64,000 bases of DNA. Source: Pelagimonas sp017744045. GTDB taxonomy: Bacteria > Pseudomonadota > Alphaproteobacteria > Rhodobacterales > Rhodobacteraceae. The DNA lies in the NCBI RefSeq assembly GCF_017744045.1, contig NZ_JAGHRD010000005.1; one strand, written 5' to 3'. Below the pieces are notes generated by a model. That model was not told the DNA's origin. It did no database searches and saw nothing but the letters and a program-made list of their open reading frames with translations. The translations under genes and the position numbers were made by a program. Below, piece by piece: positions 50,603 to 60,043 of this stretch (positions are counted from its first letter, which is position 1; every line of letters starts with the position of its first letter).

Positions 50603-51766
50603 TTACCCAATCGGCATACGCTGCTCGGCGATTTCCGCCCACCAGCTGCACCCGGCCGGGATTGCCTCGTCGTTAAAGTTGTATTCCGGGTGATGCACCA
50701 TGGCTGTGTCGCCATTACCCACCAGAATATAGGCCCCTGGCCGCTCTTCGAGCATAAAGGCAAAATCTTCGCCGCCCATAACCAGCGGGGCCTCTTCGCA
50801 TTGACCCGAAACGGATTTCGCCACGTCTGCGGCAAATTCGGTCTGCTCTTCACTGTTCACCATCACCGGATAGCCCTTGTGATAGGTCACATCGGCGGTC
50901 CCACCAAAGGTTGCCGCGATCCCATCACAAATTGCCTGAATTCGTTCTTCGGCCAAGCTGCGCATCTCTGCAGACATGGTGCGCACAGTTCCCTTCAGAT
51001 GCACGCTTTGTGGAATCACATTGTACGCATTTGAGGAGGTTTCAAACGAAGTCACCGAGACCACGATCTGATCGACCGGGTCCGCATTGCGCGAGGCAAT
51101 GGTTTGCAGCGCCAACACCGCTTGCGACGCCATCACCGTGCTATCCACTGTCTCATGTGGTTTGGCGGCATGACCACCGCGCCCTTCAAAGACGATGTCA
51201 AACTGATCCGTCGCCGCAAAAAACGCCCCGGGGCGAATAGCAAACTCGCCAACCGCATGGCCGGGCCAGTTGTGCATGCCATAGACTTCCTGGATGTTCC
51301 AACGTTCCATCATGCCGTCTTCGCACATCTCACGGCCACCGCCGCCGCCCTCTTCGGCAGGCTGGAAAATCACCACAACCGTGCCGTCAAAGTTACGCGT
51401 TTCAGACAGGTATTTCGCCGCCCCCAGCAGCATCGCAGTATGCCCGTCATGTCCACAGGCATGCATCGCCCCCGGCGTTTTCGAGGCATAATCCAGACCC
51501 GTCGCCTCGAGAATCGGCAGCGCATCCATATCGGCGCGCAGACCAATCACCTTGCCTGACCCGGTCTCGCGCCCCTTGATCACGCCAACAACGCCCGTGC
51601 GTCCGATGCCGGTAACGATCTCATCACAGCCAAATTCCTTGAGCTTCTCCGCCACCACCTGTGCGGTGCGATGGGTCTCAAATAGAATTTCAGGATGTTC
51701 GTGCAGATCGCGTCGCCACAGGGTGATTTCGTCCTGCAACTCGGCAAAGCGGTTTTTGACGGGCAT
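50603..51766 (-). CDS. M20 amidohydrolase (hippurate hydrolase-like)
   Basis: 387 residues from ATG 51766, with GGAG 7 bases upstream; an earlier ATG 12 bp away is less well placed. Metal residues are in MHACGHDGHTAMLLGAA, the Glu pair is in FQPAEEGGGGGREM, and His ligands recur in GMHNWPG and MVHHPEYNFND. Such enzymes cleave N-acyl amino acids (hippurate, N-acetyl-diaminopimelate). The specific substrate is not shown by the sequence. Followed by a second M20 gene on the same strand. Confidence 0.9.
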   Translation of the reverse strand: MPVKNRFAELQDEITLWRRDLHEHPEILFETHRTAQVVAEKLKEFGCDEIVTGIGRTGVVGVIKGRETGSGKVIGLRADMDALPILEATGLDYASKTPGAMHACGHDGHTAMLLGAAKYLSETRNFDGTVVVIFQPAEEGGGGGREMCEDGMMERWNIQEVYGMHNWPGHAVGEFAIRPGAFFAATDQFDIVFEGRGGHAAKPHETVDSTVMASQAVLALQTIASRNADPVDQIVVSVTSFETSSNAYNVIPQSVHLKGTVRTMSAEMRSLAEERIQAICDGIAATFGGTADVTYHKGYPVMVNSEEQTEFAADVAKSVSGQCEEAPLVMGGEDFAFMLEERPGAYILVGNGDTAMVHHPEYNFNDEAIPAGCSWWAEIAEQRMPIG

Positions 51767-51945
51767 GAAAGGCTCCATGTTGAAAGGAAACAGGGGTCAA
51801 ACGCGCCCCTGAAACGATGTAGGATGATGCGCCAACCTTGGCAGCGCAAATCGGCCAAGACAAGTGGTCAGGAGTACAATCAGCACCAAGCAATTTGTAC
51901 AATACACGCCCGGTTTCGTACAGATTGCACCGTCATCAATCGGGA

Positions 51946-53100
51946 TCAGGCCAATCTCTGCAACATCCGCTCCATAAACGCCTGCCCTTCGTTGAATTGC
52001 GCCACGGTGATAAACTCGTTGGGCTGATGCGCCACATCGATATTGCCCGGACCACAGACGACGGTTTTATACCCGGCTGATTGGAAATGGCTGGCTTCGG
52101 TGCCATAGCTGACAAACCCATCCGAATTGTCCCCGGTCAACTGCCGCACCAGCGCTTCGGCCGTGTTATCCTGCTCTGGCGCAAAGGGGGGCAGCGAAAA
52201 GATCTCTGTCGCGACAATGGCCGTTTCGGGTCGAATGGCGCGCATCTCTGCCTCAACCTTGGCGCGCTCCTCCTCAAACGCCGCGCGCCAGTGATCCAAG
52301 CTTTCCCCCGGCACCACCCGAAAGCCCAGGCCAAAATGGCAATCCTTGGCGGTGATGTTATGGGCGGTGCCGCCTTCGATCACCCCGACATGGACATTGG
52401 TGTAGGGCGGATAAAACAGCTCGGCCATGCCTTGCGGCTCAGCGGCCTCCTGTGAGGCATTCACCTGATTGCACCATTCGATCAGCTTGGCTGCAAACAT
52501 GATCGCACTGACGCCCTCATTCAAGATCGAGCTATGCACCTCAAACCCTTGAACATGAACGTTGTAGCCAACAAATCCCTTATGGCCCAAAACAGCCCGC
52601 ATCATCGTAGGTTCGCCAATGATCACATCGCTGGCCTTGGGCAAAATCGCCATATCGGCAATCAACCCCGGCGCGCCGGTACAGCCGATTTCCTCGTCAA
52701 AGCTCAGCGCGATTTGCAAAGGCCGGGTGATCCCGCGCTGCTTCGCCTCGACCAGCGCCCAAATCGCCAAAGCATCAAAGCCCTTCATATCGGTGGAGCC
52801 GCGCCCATAAAGACGCCCGTCTTTTTCGGTCAACACAAACGGATCAGTGACCCAATCCTGCCCGTCTACCGGAACCACATCCGTGTGCCCGGACAGGATC
52901 ACCCCACCGGCAATCTCTGGCCCGACATGGGCAAACAGCGCTGCCTTGTCCCGCGCATCGTTCCAATGGCGATGACAGGTGATGCCATGTCCACTCAGAT
53001 AGGTCTCAACCCAGTCAATGAGCACCAGATTGCTTTTGGCCGAAACCGTATCAAAGGCGACCAGCCGCTCCAGAATCTCACGCGGTGACAAGACCTGCAT
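51946..53100 (-). CDS. argE: Acetylornithine deacetylase
   Basis: 384 residues of the M20 family. ILSGHTDVVPVDGQDW and the acid DEEIGCTGAPG, plus EPTMMRAVLGHKGFVGYNV, HNITAKDCHFG and FVSYGTEASHFQ, match ArgE/DapE-type deacylases. It removes the acetyl group from N-acetylornithine in arginine synthesis. The neighbouring M20 gene is a different subfamily. Separated from the ABC transporter ATPase gene by repeat copy 5. Confidence 0.86.
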   Translation of the reverse strand: MQVLSPREILERLVAFDTVSAKSNLVLIDWVETYLSGHGITCHRHWNDARDKAALFAHVGPEIAGGVILSGHTDVVPVDGQDWVTDPFVLTEKDGRLYGRGSTDMKGFDALAIWALVEAKQRGITRPLQIALSFDEEIGCTGAPGLIADMAILPKASDVIIGEPTMMRAVLGHKGFVGYNVHVQGFEVHSSILNEGVSAIMFAAKLIEWCNQVNASQEAAEPQGMAELFYPPYTNVHVGVIEGGTAHNITAKDCHFGLGFRVVPGESLDHWRAAFEEERAKVEAEMRAIRPETAIVATEIFSLPPFAPEQDNTAEALVRQLTGDNSDGFVSYGTEASHFQSAGYKTVVCGPGNIDVAHQPNEFITVAQFNEGQAFMERMLQRLA

Positions 53101-53108
53101 GCAGACCT

Positions 53109-53182
53109 CCTGTTTCTTCTTGGTCCAAATATTCTCGGGGGGAGCGTCGCGCTTGCGCGACCTGGGGGGCAGACAGCCCCCC
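53109..53182 (+). repeat. Composite dispersed repeat, copy 5
   Basis: CCTGTTTCTTCTTGGTCCAA, ATATTCTCGGGG, stem-loop GCGTCGCGCTTGCGCGAC, then GGGGGGCAGACAGCCCCCC, a diverged terminal palindrome. It fills the gap between argE and the ABC ATPase gene. A following CCGCCCGCGGCACGCGC tail is shared with copy 6. Confidence 0.75.
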
Positions 53183-53219
53183 GCCCCGCCCGCGGCACGC
53201 GCCTAAGCTTTTACATAGC

Positions 53220-55052
53220 TTAGTACCCGCTGTCGGAAATCAGCACTTTGTGGCCCGGGCTGACCTCTTTGTATTCCGACGGCCCCGGCTCATGGCCAAC
53301 CGGATGGATCGGCGATGGGATCGGTTTGAAGTTCAGATCCTTCTCTGACTTGCGCTGGCGCGGATCGGCGATGGGCACCGCGCTCATCAGGGCTTTGGTA
53401 TAGGCATGTTGCGGGTTCTCGAACACCTCGCGGCGAGGGCCCAGTTCAACAATCCGCCCCAGATACATCACGCCGACCTGATGGCTGACGCGCTCAACCA
53501 CGGCCATATCGTGGCTGATGAACAGATAACCCAGCCCCAACTCTTCTTGCAGCTCCATCATCAGGTTGATCACCTGCGCCTGCACCGACACATCCAGGGC
53601 CGAAACAGCTTCGTCTGCAACAATCAGTTTGGGGTTCAAAGCCAAAGCCCGCGCAATGGCGATACGCTGACGTTGCCCACCCGACAGCTCATGCGGATAG
53701 CGGCGCATAAAGCTGCGTGGCAATTCCACCCGGTCAAACAGATTGGCCACCCGGTCATTGATCGCGCTGCCGTTGTCGACATCGTAGTTCTTGAGGGGCT
53801 CCGCCACCTGATCAGCCAGCTGCAATTGCGGGTTCAGCGAGGCAAAGGGATCCTGAAAGATCATCTGCATTTCGCGACGCTCATCCCGCAGCTCAGCCGG
53901 AGACAGGGCCATCACATCCTTGCCGTCGAGATCAATCTTGCCGGAAAGTGGATCAACCAGGCGCAATATCGAGCGCCCCGCTGTGGATTTGCCACAGCCG
54001 GATTCGCCCACAAGTGACAGGGTTTGCCCCTTGTTGATGGTAAAGGAAACATCCTCGACCGCGTGAACATTCGCCACCGTACGGCGAAAGAAACCACCTT
54101 TGACCGGAAAGCGCGTTGTCAGGTTCTCCACCGTCAACAGTCGCTCTTCTGAACCAGTAATAGGCTTTGGGTCATGATCCTCTTGCCCAACCAGGCGCAT
54201 GGGTTCGGGCAGATCCTTGCCACGCATTTCGCCCAGTTTGGGCACCGCCGCCAACAGCGCCTGGGTGTACGGGTGCTGCGGATTTTCAAAGATCTCTTCG
54301 ACGGTGCCTTCTTCGACCTTGTTACCGCGGAACATGACAACCACGCGGTCCGCCATTTGCGCTACGACCGCCATGTCATGGGTGATGAACATCACCGCTG
54401 TGCCGGTCTCACGCTTCAACCGGTCCATCAGCGCCAGAATCTCGGCCTGAATGGTCACGTCCAAAGCGGTCGTTGGCTCATCCGCAATCAACAGACGGGG
54501 TTTGCAGGCCAGGGCCATGGCGATCACCACGCGCTGGCGCATACCACCCGACAATTCATGCGGGTATTGGGTCAAACGGCGCTCGGGTTCAGGAATGCGC
54601 ACCTGACGCAACAGTTCCAGCGCGCGCTCTTTCGCCTCGGCTTTGTTCAGCCCGCGATGCACGCGCAACCCTTCGGTCAATTGCCGCCCGACAGTGAAAA
54701 CCGGGTTCAGCGCCGTCATCGGTTCCTGAAAGATCATCCCGATCTCATCACCGCGAATCCCGCGCATTTTGTTTTGGTCAACTTCGGTCAGGTCAGTCAC
54801 ACCGCCTTCGCGGCGATCAAAAAGTAGGCGGCCGCCTGATATTTCACCACCGCCATATTCGACCAAGCGCATCAGCGAGAGCGAGGAAACCGATTTTCCC
54901 GACCCCGATTCGCCCACGACGCAAACCGTTTCACCGGCCCCGACATCAAAGGACACATCCTCGACCCCGACGACCGGTCCGTCCTTTGTTTGAAACTCCA
55001 CCCGCAGTTTTTCTACGCGGGCGATCGGGCCTTGCGACGCAACGTCAAGCAT
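53220..55052 (-). CDS. Peptide ABC transporter, fused double ATPase
   Basis: 610 residues from ATG 55052 with GGAG upstream. Two ABC domains in one chain (GsiA-type): first with Walker A GESGSGKSVSSL, signature LSGGMRQRVVIAM; second with Walker A GESGCGKSTAGR, signature LSGGQRQRIAIARALAL. Each half ends in an oligopeptide/dipeptide C-terminal extension (FENPQHPYTQALLAAVP and FENPQHAYTKALMSAVP). It powers the transporter encoded divergently by the binding protein and permease genes. Confidence 0.93.
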   Translation of the reverse strand: MLDVASQGPIARVEKLRVEFQTKDGPVVGVEDVSFDVGAGETVCVVGESGSGKSVSSLSLMRLVEYGGGEISGGRLLFDRREGGVTDLTEVDQNKMRGIRGDEIGMIFQEPMTALNPVFTVGRQLTEGLRVHRGLNKAEAKERALELLRQVRIPEPERRLTQYPHELSGGMRQRVVIAMALACKPRLLIADEPTTALDVTIQAEILALMDRLKRETGTAVMFITHDMAVVAQMADRVVVMFRGNKVEEGTVEEIFENPQHPYTQALLAAVPKLGEMRGKDLPEPMRLVGQEDHDPKPITGSEERLLTVENLTTRFPVKGGFFRRTVANVHAVEDVSFTINKGQTLSLVGESGCGKSTAGRSILRLVDPLSGKIDLDGKDVMALSPAELRDERREMQMIFQDPFASLNPQLQLADQVAEPLKNYDVDNGSAINDRVANLFDRVELPRSFMRRYPHELSGGQRQRIAIARALALNPKLIVADEAVSALDVSVQAQVINLMMELQEELGLGYLFISHDMAVVERVSHQVGVMYLGRIVELGPRREVFENPQHAYTKALMSAVPIADPRQRKSEKDLNFKPIPSPIHPVGHEPGPSEYKEVSPGHKVLISDSGY

Positions 55053-55333
55053 TGTTAGCGCTCCAAATATTATTTGGCTTTGGAGGCTAGTTCTTCTGTC
55101 GACAAAGTGTAAACCCCTTGTCTCGCTTTTCCGGACAGAGGCAAAGGTTTCCCACACGCCCCCCTTGCAATTTGTCCGCTTTCCGGTTTTCGATACAATT
55201 AGTGTGGGCGCGGTATTTGCATAATTTGTCAGCGATTAACTTTAGTTGCCTTGTAAATGTGCCAATGGTCAGCCCATTCAATCATAATGGAAAGGGACGT
55301 TTTGAGCCCTGACCAACCAACATGGAGAGAAAA

Positions 55334-57031
55334 ATGAAACTCAAGTCTTTGATGCTTGGGGCCGCAGCGTCCATGGCGCTGGCCCCTGCTGCCTTTGCGG
55401 AACGCGGCAGCGATGGCGACGTCAAAATCATCTATTGGCAGGCCCCATCGATCCTGAACCCGTTCCTGTCCGGCGGCACCAAGGACATCGAAAGTGCCTC
55501 GATGATCATCGAACCACTGGCGCGCTATAACGAAAAAGGCGAACTGGTTCCTTGGTTGGTTGAGGAAGTCCCAACCACTGCAAATGGCGGTGTGTCCGAA
55601 GATCTGACCAGCATCACCTGGAAAATCACCCCGGGCATCACATGGTCCGATGGCTCGGCCTTCACTTCGGCTGACGTCAAATTCACCTATGACTATTGCA
55701 CCGATCCCGAAGGCGGCTGCGCGCAGTTGACCAAATTCGAAGGTGTCACCGCGGTTGAAACCCCCGACGATCTGACCGTCATCGTGAAATTCGACGCGCC
55801 GACGCCGAATCCTTATGGCCCGTTTGTCGGCGGCGAGAGCCCGATCCTGCAAAAGGCACAGTTCGAAAACTGCATGGGTGCTGCGGCTTCGACCTGCACC
55901 GAGCAGAACTTTAACCCAATCGGCACCGGCCCGTTCAAAGTTGTTGAGTTCAAGCCCAACGACGTGATCACCATGGAAGCCAACGAAAATTACCGTGTGG
56001 CTGACAAACCTGCATTTGCATCGGTGACCTTCAAAGGTGGCGGATCTGCAGCGGCATCCGGTACGGCGGTTATGGAAACCGGCGAATTTGACTATGCTTG
56101 GAACCTGCAGCTGGCACCCGACGTCATCGCCAAGATGGAAGCAGGCGGCAAAGGCAAGCCGGTCGCTGGCTTTGGTCCGCTGCTGGAACGCATCATGTTG
56201 AACAACACCAACCCTGATCCGGCGCTTGGCCCGGATGAGCGTTCAGTTGTCCGCCCCCACCCATTCCTGAGCGACCCTGCCGTCTACAAAGCCATGTCCA
56301 TGGCCATCGACCGCCCATTGCTGGTTGAAGTGGGCTATGGCCAAGCCGGTCGTGTGTCCTGCTCCTGGGTCCCTGCCCCCGAAGCCTATGCAATCACCGT
56401 TGATGGCTGCGACGTGCAGGACATCGAAGGCGCCAAGAAAATGCTCGACGATGCTGGCATCGTAGACAGCGATGGTGACGGCGTTCGTGAAAAAGACGGT
56501 GTACCGCTCAAGATCCTGTACCAGACCTCGACCAACGCCGTGCGTCAGGACTTCCAGGCTCTGATCAAAGAATGGTGGAGCGAGATCGGCATCGAAACCG
56601 AGCTGCGCAACATCGACGCTTCGGTCTTCTTTGGTGGTGACGCCGGTTCCCCGGACACCTTCCAGAAGTTCTATGCCGACGTTGAAATGTATGCCAACAC
56701 CTTCAACGGCACCGACCCTCAGGCCTATCTGGGCAACGGTCTGTGCGACAAGGCTCCACGTCCGGACACCCAGTGGCAGGGTGAAAACATTTCGCGCTTC
56801 TGCTCGGAAGAGTTTGACGCGATCCACGCGGAACTGTCTGAAACAGCCGATATGGGCAAACGCGCCGAGCTGGCCAAGCAGTTGAGCGCAATGGCCTTCG
56901 AAGAAGGCGCGATGATCCCACTGGTTCACCGTGGTCGTCTGTCTGCCCATGCCAACAGCCTTGGTGGCGTCAAACTGAACGTTTGGGACAGCGAGCTGTG
57001 GAACGTCGCTGATTGGTATCGCATCAAGTAA
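55334..57031 (+). CDS. Peptide ABC transporter substrate-binding protein
   Basis: 565 residues from ATG 55334 with GGAGAG upstream. A signal peptide (MKLKSLMLGAAASMALAPAA, cut near AFA/ER) precedes the SBP_bac_5 fold: KIIYWQAPSILNPFLSGG, DGSAFTSADVKFTYDYC, and a hinge/ligand region toward the C-terminus. It captures oligopeptides, dipeptides or similar in the periplasm. Divergent from the ATPase gene. The 3' spacer has a strong hairpin. Confidence 0.93.
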   Translation: MKLKSLMLGAAASMALAPAAFAERGSDGDVKIIYWQAPSILNPFLSGGTKDIESASMIIEPLARYNEKGELVPWLVEEVPTTANGGVSEDLTSITWKITPGITWSDGSAFTSADVKFTYDYCTDPEGGCAQLTKFEGVTAVETPDDLTVIVKFDAPTPNPYGPFVGGESPILQKAQFENCMGAAASTCTEQNFNPIGTGPFKVVEFKPNDVITMEANENYRVADKPAFASVTFKGGGSAAASGTAVMETGEFDYAWNLQLAPDVIAKMEAGGKGKPVAGFGPLLERIMLNNTNPDPALGPDERSVVRPHPFLSDPAVYKAMSMAIDRPLLVEVGYGQAGRVSCSWVPAPEAYAITVDGCDVQDIEGAKKMLDDAGIVDSDGDGVREKDGVPLKILYQTSTNAVRQDFQALIKEWWSEIGIETELRNIDASVFFGGDAGSPDTFQKFYADVEMYANTFNGTDPQAYLGNGLCDKAPRPDTQWQGENISRFCSEEFDAIHAELSETADMGKRAELAKQLSAMAFEEGAMIPLVHRGRLSAHANSLGGVKLNVWDSELWNVADWYRIK

Positions 57032-57082
57032 GGCGATTTGGGCGGAGCAACCCCTTGCTTCGCCCCTTTCCCATTCTGTGAT

Positions 57083-57102
57083 GGGCGGGGAGCGCCCCGC
57101 CC
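57083..57102 (+). other. GC hairpin between binding protein and permease genes
   Basis: Perfect 8-bp stem GGGCGGGG / CCCCGCCC with tetraloop AGCG in the 119-bp gap. Such structures usually protect the binding-protein mRNA so it is made in excess over the permeases. Confidence 0.6.
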
Positions 57103-57150
57103 TTCCTCAAAGGACCACATCCCTATGACACTCATGATCCGAGGCGCCGC

Positions 57151-58260
57151 ATGCTGACCTATGCAATCAGGCGTTTGATCCTTTCTGTTCCGACATTGCT
57201 GTTCATCAGTTTTGTCATTTTCATGCTGTTGCAGCTGGCACCAGGCGATCCGATGGCTCAGGTCCCGCTGACAGTCCCCCCTGAAGTCAAACAAAAGATG
57301 CGCGAAGCGCTGGGGGTTGGTGAACCCGCGCTGGTGCAATACTGGAAATGGCTGGTTCAGGTCTTTTGGATCGAACCCAAGGTTCTGGTCGACTACATGT
57401 TTGGCACCCAATTCGCCTGGCATTGGGAACCCGCGCTGACCGAATTGAACGCAGACCAGATTGCCGCGCTGAAAGAAGCCGGCCGGTTCCGCGAAGTCGC
57501 CGGTCAGGCCGAAATCCTGGTACAGGACCAACGCGTTATCTCTTGGCAGACTCGCTCTCCGGTGATGGATATCGTGGTGCAACGGATCCCGCAGACCCTT
57601 TGGGTTGTCGGTGTGGCCTATGTCGTCGCGATCCTGATTGCGCTGCCCATCGGTATCTATTCTGCCTATCGTCAATATTCAGTCTTTGATCAGGCCGGGA
57701 CATTTGTGACGATGATCGGCTTTTCGATCCCGCCCTTCTTTACCGGGCCACTTTTGATCGTGATCTTCTCCGTTCAGCTGGGCTGGTTCCCTTCGATCTA
57801 TGACACCACCCATGTGGTGGACAGCTGGGCCAGTTTCAAAGTGCAGCTGCAGCAGATGATCATGCCGGTCATGGTGCTTGCGCTTCAGATCACCGCCCAG
57901 CTCAGCCGCTATATGCGCGCCTCGATGCTGGACAATCTGGGGCAGGATTACGTCCGCACCGCCCGCGCCAAAGGCATGAGCGAAAGCGTCGTGGTCCTGC
58001 AGCACGTCTTGCGCAACTCGATGATCCCGGTTGTGACCGTGATTGCCCTGGGCATCCCAAGCATTTTTGGCGGTGCGATCATCACCGAGAACGTGTTCAA
58101 GGTGAACGGCATCGGGCAGCTCCTGCTGACCTGGCTCTTTGCCAATGACTTGCCGGGCGTGATGACCCTGACCTTTATCTTTGCGGTGCTGATCGTGCTG
58201 TTCAACCTGGTGGCAGACATCCTCTATGGCCTGCTTGACCCGAGGATCCGCTATGACTGA
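57151..58260 (+). CDS. Peptide ABC transporter permease (DppB-type)
   Basis: 369 residues, six membrane segments. MLTYAIRRLILSVPTLLFIS is the DppB/OppB N-terminus; the EAA motif DYVRTARAKGMSESVVVLQH couples to the ATPase. A long soluble loop (about 55-140) follows the first helix, typical of one peptide-permease subgroup. Overlaps the next permease start by 8 bp. Confidence 0.94.
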   Translation: MLTYAIRRLILSVPTLLFISFVIFMLLQLAPGDPMAQVPLTVPPEVKQKMREALGVGEPALVQYWKWLVQVFWIEPKVLVDYMFGTQFAWHWEPALTELNADQIAALKEAGRFREVAGQAEILVQDQRVISWQTRSPVMDIVVQRIPQTLWVVGVAYVVAILIALPIGIYSAYRQYSVFDQAGTFVTMIGFSIPPFFTGPLLIVIFSVQLGWFPSIYDTTHVVDSWASFKVQLQQMIMPVMVLALQITAQLSRYMRASMLDNLGQDYVRTARAKGMSESVVVLQHVLRNSMIPVVTVIALGIPSIFGGAIITENVFKVNGIGQLLLTWLFANDLPGVMTLTFIFAVLIVLFNLVADILYGLLDPRIRYD

Positions 58261-59221
58261 GACCGTTGCTCCGATTGAGGCCCTCCAGGATAAAGGGCCA
58301 GAGAAACCGCCGCGTTCACGCTGGAAGGATGTTTGGGATCAGTTCACCAAGCACAAAGGCGCGATGTTCGGGCTGTTCTTCCTGGTGTTGATCACTTTGG
58401 CGGTGCTGATTGGCCCGCTTCTGTGGGACGCAGATCCGCAAAAGATCGACATTCGAAACAAGAACATGCGCCCGATCTACACCGCGATCTGGGATGGCGA
58501 TGCCAAGGTGGGGTGGAACAAGCCACTGGGGTCTGACCAATTGGGCCGCGACCAGCTGGCGCAATTGCTGGCCGGTGGCCGCGCCTCGATGGCCGTTGGC
58601 TGGGCGGCCATGATCCTGTCGCTGTTGATCGGCACCGGGATTGGTGTTGCTGCGGGCTTTTACAAAAAGATCGACGGTTTGCTGATGCGCACCACCGATC
58701 TGTTCCTGGCTTTGCCGGTTCTGCCCCTGCTCTTGCTGGCGGTCACCTTGTTCCGCCAACCTTTGCGTGAGAATTTCGGGCCTGAGGGGGGCATGTTCAT
58801 CCTCATTGTCTCGGTCATCGCGCTGACCTCCTGGATGCCGACGGCACGGATTGTGCGTGGTGACGTTCTGGCGATCAAAGAGCGGGAATTTGTGCTCGCG
58901 GCGCGCTCTATCGGCACCATGCCGGGCAAGATCATCCGACGGCATCTGCTGCCTAACGTGCTCTCACCCATTCTGGTTTCGGCGGCTCTGGGTCTGGCCA
59001 CTGCCATCATCACCGAAAGCGCGCTGAGCTTCCTTGGCGTCGGCTTCCCGTCTGACTTCCCCACCTGGGGCAAGATGCTGGCGGATGCGGTGGTCCGGAT
59101 GGAAGAATACCCAGAACGCGTGCTGCTACCGGGCTTTGCCATCTCACTGACAGTACTGTCCGTGAACTATCTCGGAGATGGTTTGCGCGACGCGCTGGAC
59201 CCGCGCATTCGCGGGCGCTAA
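58253..59221 (+). CDS. Peptide ABC transporter permease (DppC-type)
   Basis: 322 residues from ATG 58253, inside the end of the first permease gene. The N-terminal DppC tail (RSRWKDVWDQFTKHKGAM) precedes six membrane segments; GSDQLGRDQLAQLLAGGRAS and EFVLAARSIGTMPGKIIRRH (EAA loop) are family motifs. Together with the ATPase and binding protein it completes an uptake system for peptides or related solutes. Followed by an intrinsic terminator. Confidence 0.94.
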   Translation: MTETVAPIEALQDKGPEKPPRSRWKDVWDQFTKHKGAMFGLFFLVLITLAVLIGPLLWDADPQKIDIRNKNMRPIYTAIWDGDAKVGWNKPLGSDQLGRDQLAQLLAGGRASMAVGWAAMILSLLIGTGIGVAAGFYKKIDGLLMRTTDLFLALPVLPLLLLAVTLFRQPLRENFGPEGGMFILIVSVIALTSWMPTARIVRGDVLAIKEREFVLAARSIGTMPGKIIRRHLLPNVLSPILVSAALGLATAIITESALSFLGVGFPSDFPTWGKMLADAVVRMEEYPERVLLPGFAISLTVLSVNYLGDGLRDALDPRIRGR

Positions 59222-59232
59222 CCAAGACACAT

Positions 59233-59261
59233 GAAACGGGCCTTCGGGCCCGTTTCTTTTT
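59233..59261 (+). terminator. Intrinsic terminator after the ABC operon
   Basis: GAAACGGGCC-TTC-GGGCCCGTTTC followed by TTTTT, 11 bp past the permease stop. Clear Rho-independent terminator. Confidence 0.92.
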
Positions 59262-59288
59262 CACGAGGGGCCTTGTTCAGGAGCAACC

Positions 59289-59789
59289 ATGCCAGCCTAT
59301 GCACTCTTTCTACGCGCCGTGAATGTCGGCGGCACCGGCAAGCTGCCCATGGCGGACCTGCGCCAGATGCTCTCAGACATCGGCTGCACGCATATCACCA
59401 CCTATATCGCCAGCGGCAATGCGGTCTGTCACTTTGACGGCAGTGGCAAGGCTTTACGCAGCAAGTTGGAGACCGCGCTTGAGACCTATGCGGGCAAGCC
59501 TGTGGGGGGCTTTGTTTTAACCCAGCCTGAGCTAGACGCTCTGCTCACCGCCCAACCTTTTGAAGGTGCAGGCAATCAGATCATGTGCCTTTTGCTGGAT
59601 CACACGCCGACCACATTGACCCCCAAAAACCAAACCGACGAAGCCTTGAAGATCGGTCCAGATTGCATCTTCATCCACTACCCAAACGGCATGTCCCGCT
59701 CGCGCCTGACCTTGCCGGAGCACACGCTCGGCACGGCGCGCAATCTCAATACGATGGTCAAGGTGCAAACCCTTTTGGCCAAAATCTGA
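59289..59789 (+). CDS. DUF1697 domain protein
   Basis: 166 residues with the family start AYALFLRAVNVGGTGKLPMA and TTYIASGNAVCHFDGSG, SRLTLPEHTLGTARNLNTMV. Small soluble alpha/beta protein of unknown biochemical role. It follows the ABC-operon terminator by 28 bp and has its own GGAGCA site. Confidence 0.88.
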   Translation: MPAYALFLRAVNVGGTGKLPMADLRQMLSDIGCTHITTYIASGNAVCHFDGSGKALRSKLETALETYAGKPVGGFVLTQPELDALLTAQPFEGAGNQIMCLLLDHTPTTLTPKNQTDEALKIGPDCIFIHYPNGMSRSRLTLPEHTLGTARNLNTMVKVQTLLAKI

Positions 59790-60043
59790 CTGCCACAGGT
59801 TCGTTTCCGCCGCTTGGGGTGAGCACACGCCAAATGGTGAAGAAAAGGACTGAGTTCGGGGGCAAATTCCGCGCCACAGAACGTTCGAATACCTTTTGCG
59901 GATTTCCCAAGACCCCTTTCTCCCCAAAAGCGAGAAACCAGAACACTTTCCCTCCATACATTAGAATTAGTGCATAACTAACGCTTGCTCCGGACGAATT
60001 GATGCGCCAAACGGAACCCTGTTCCAATACGCCGGAGAATCCC

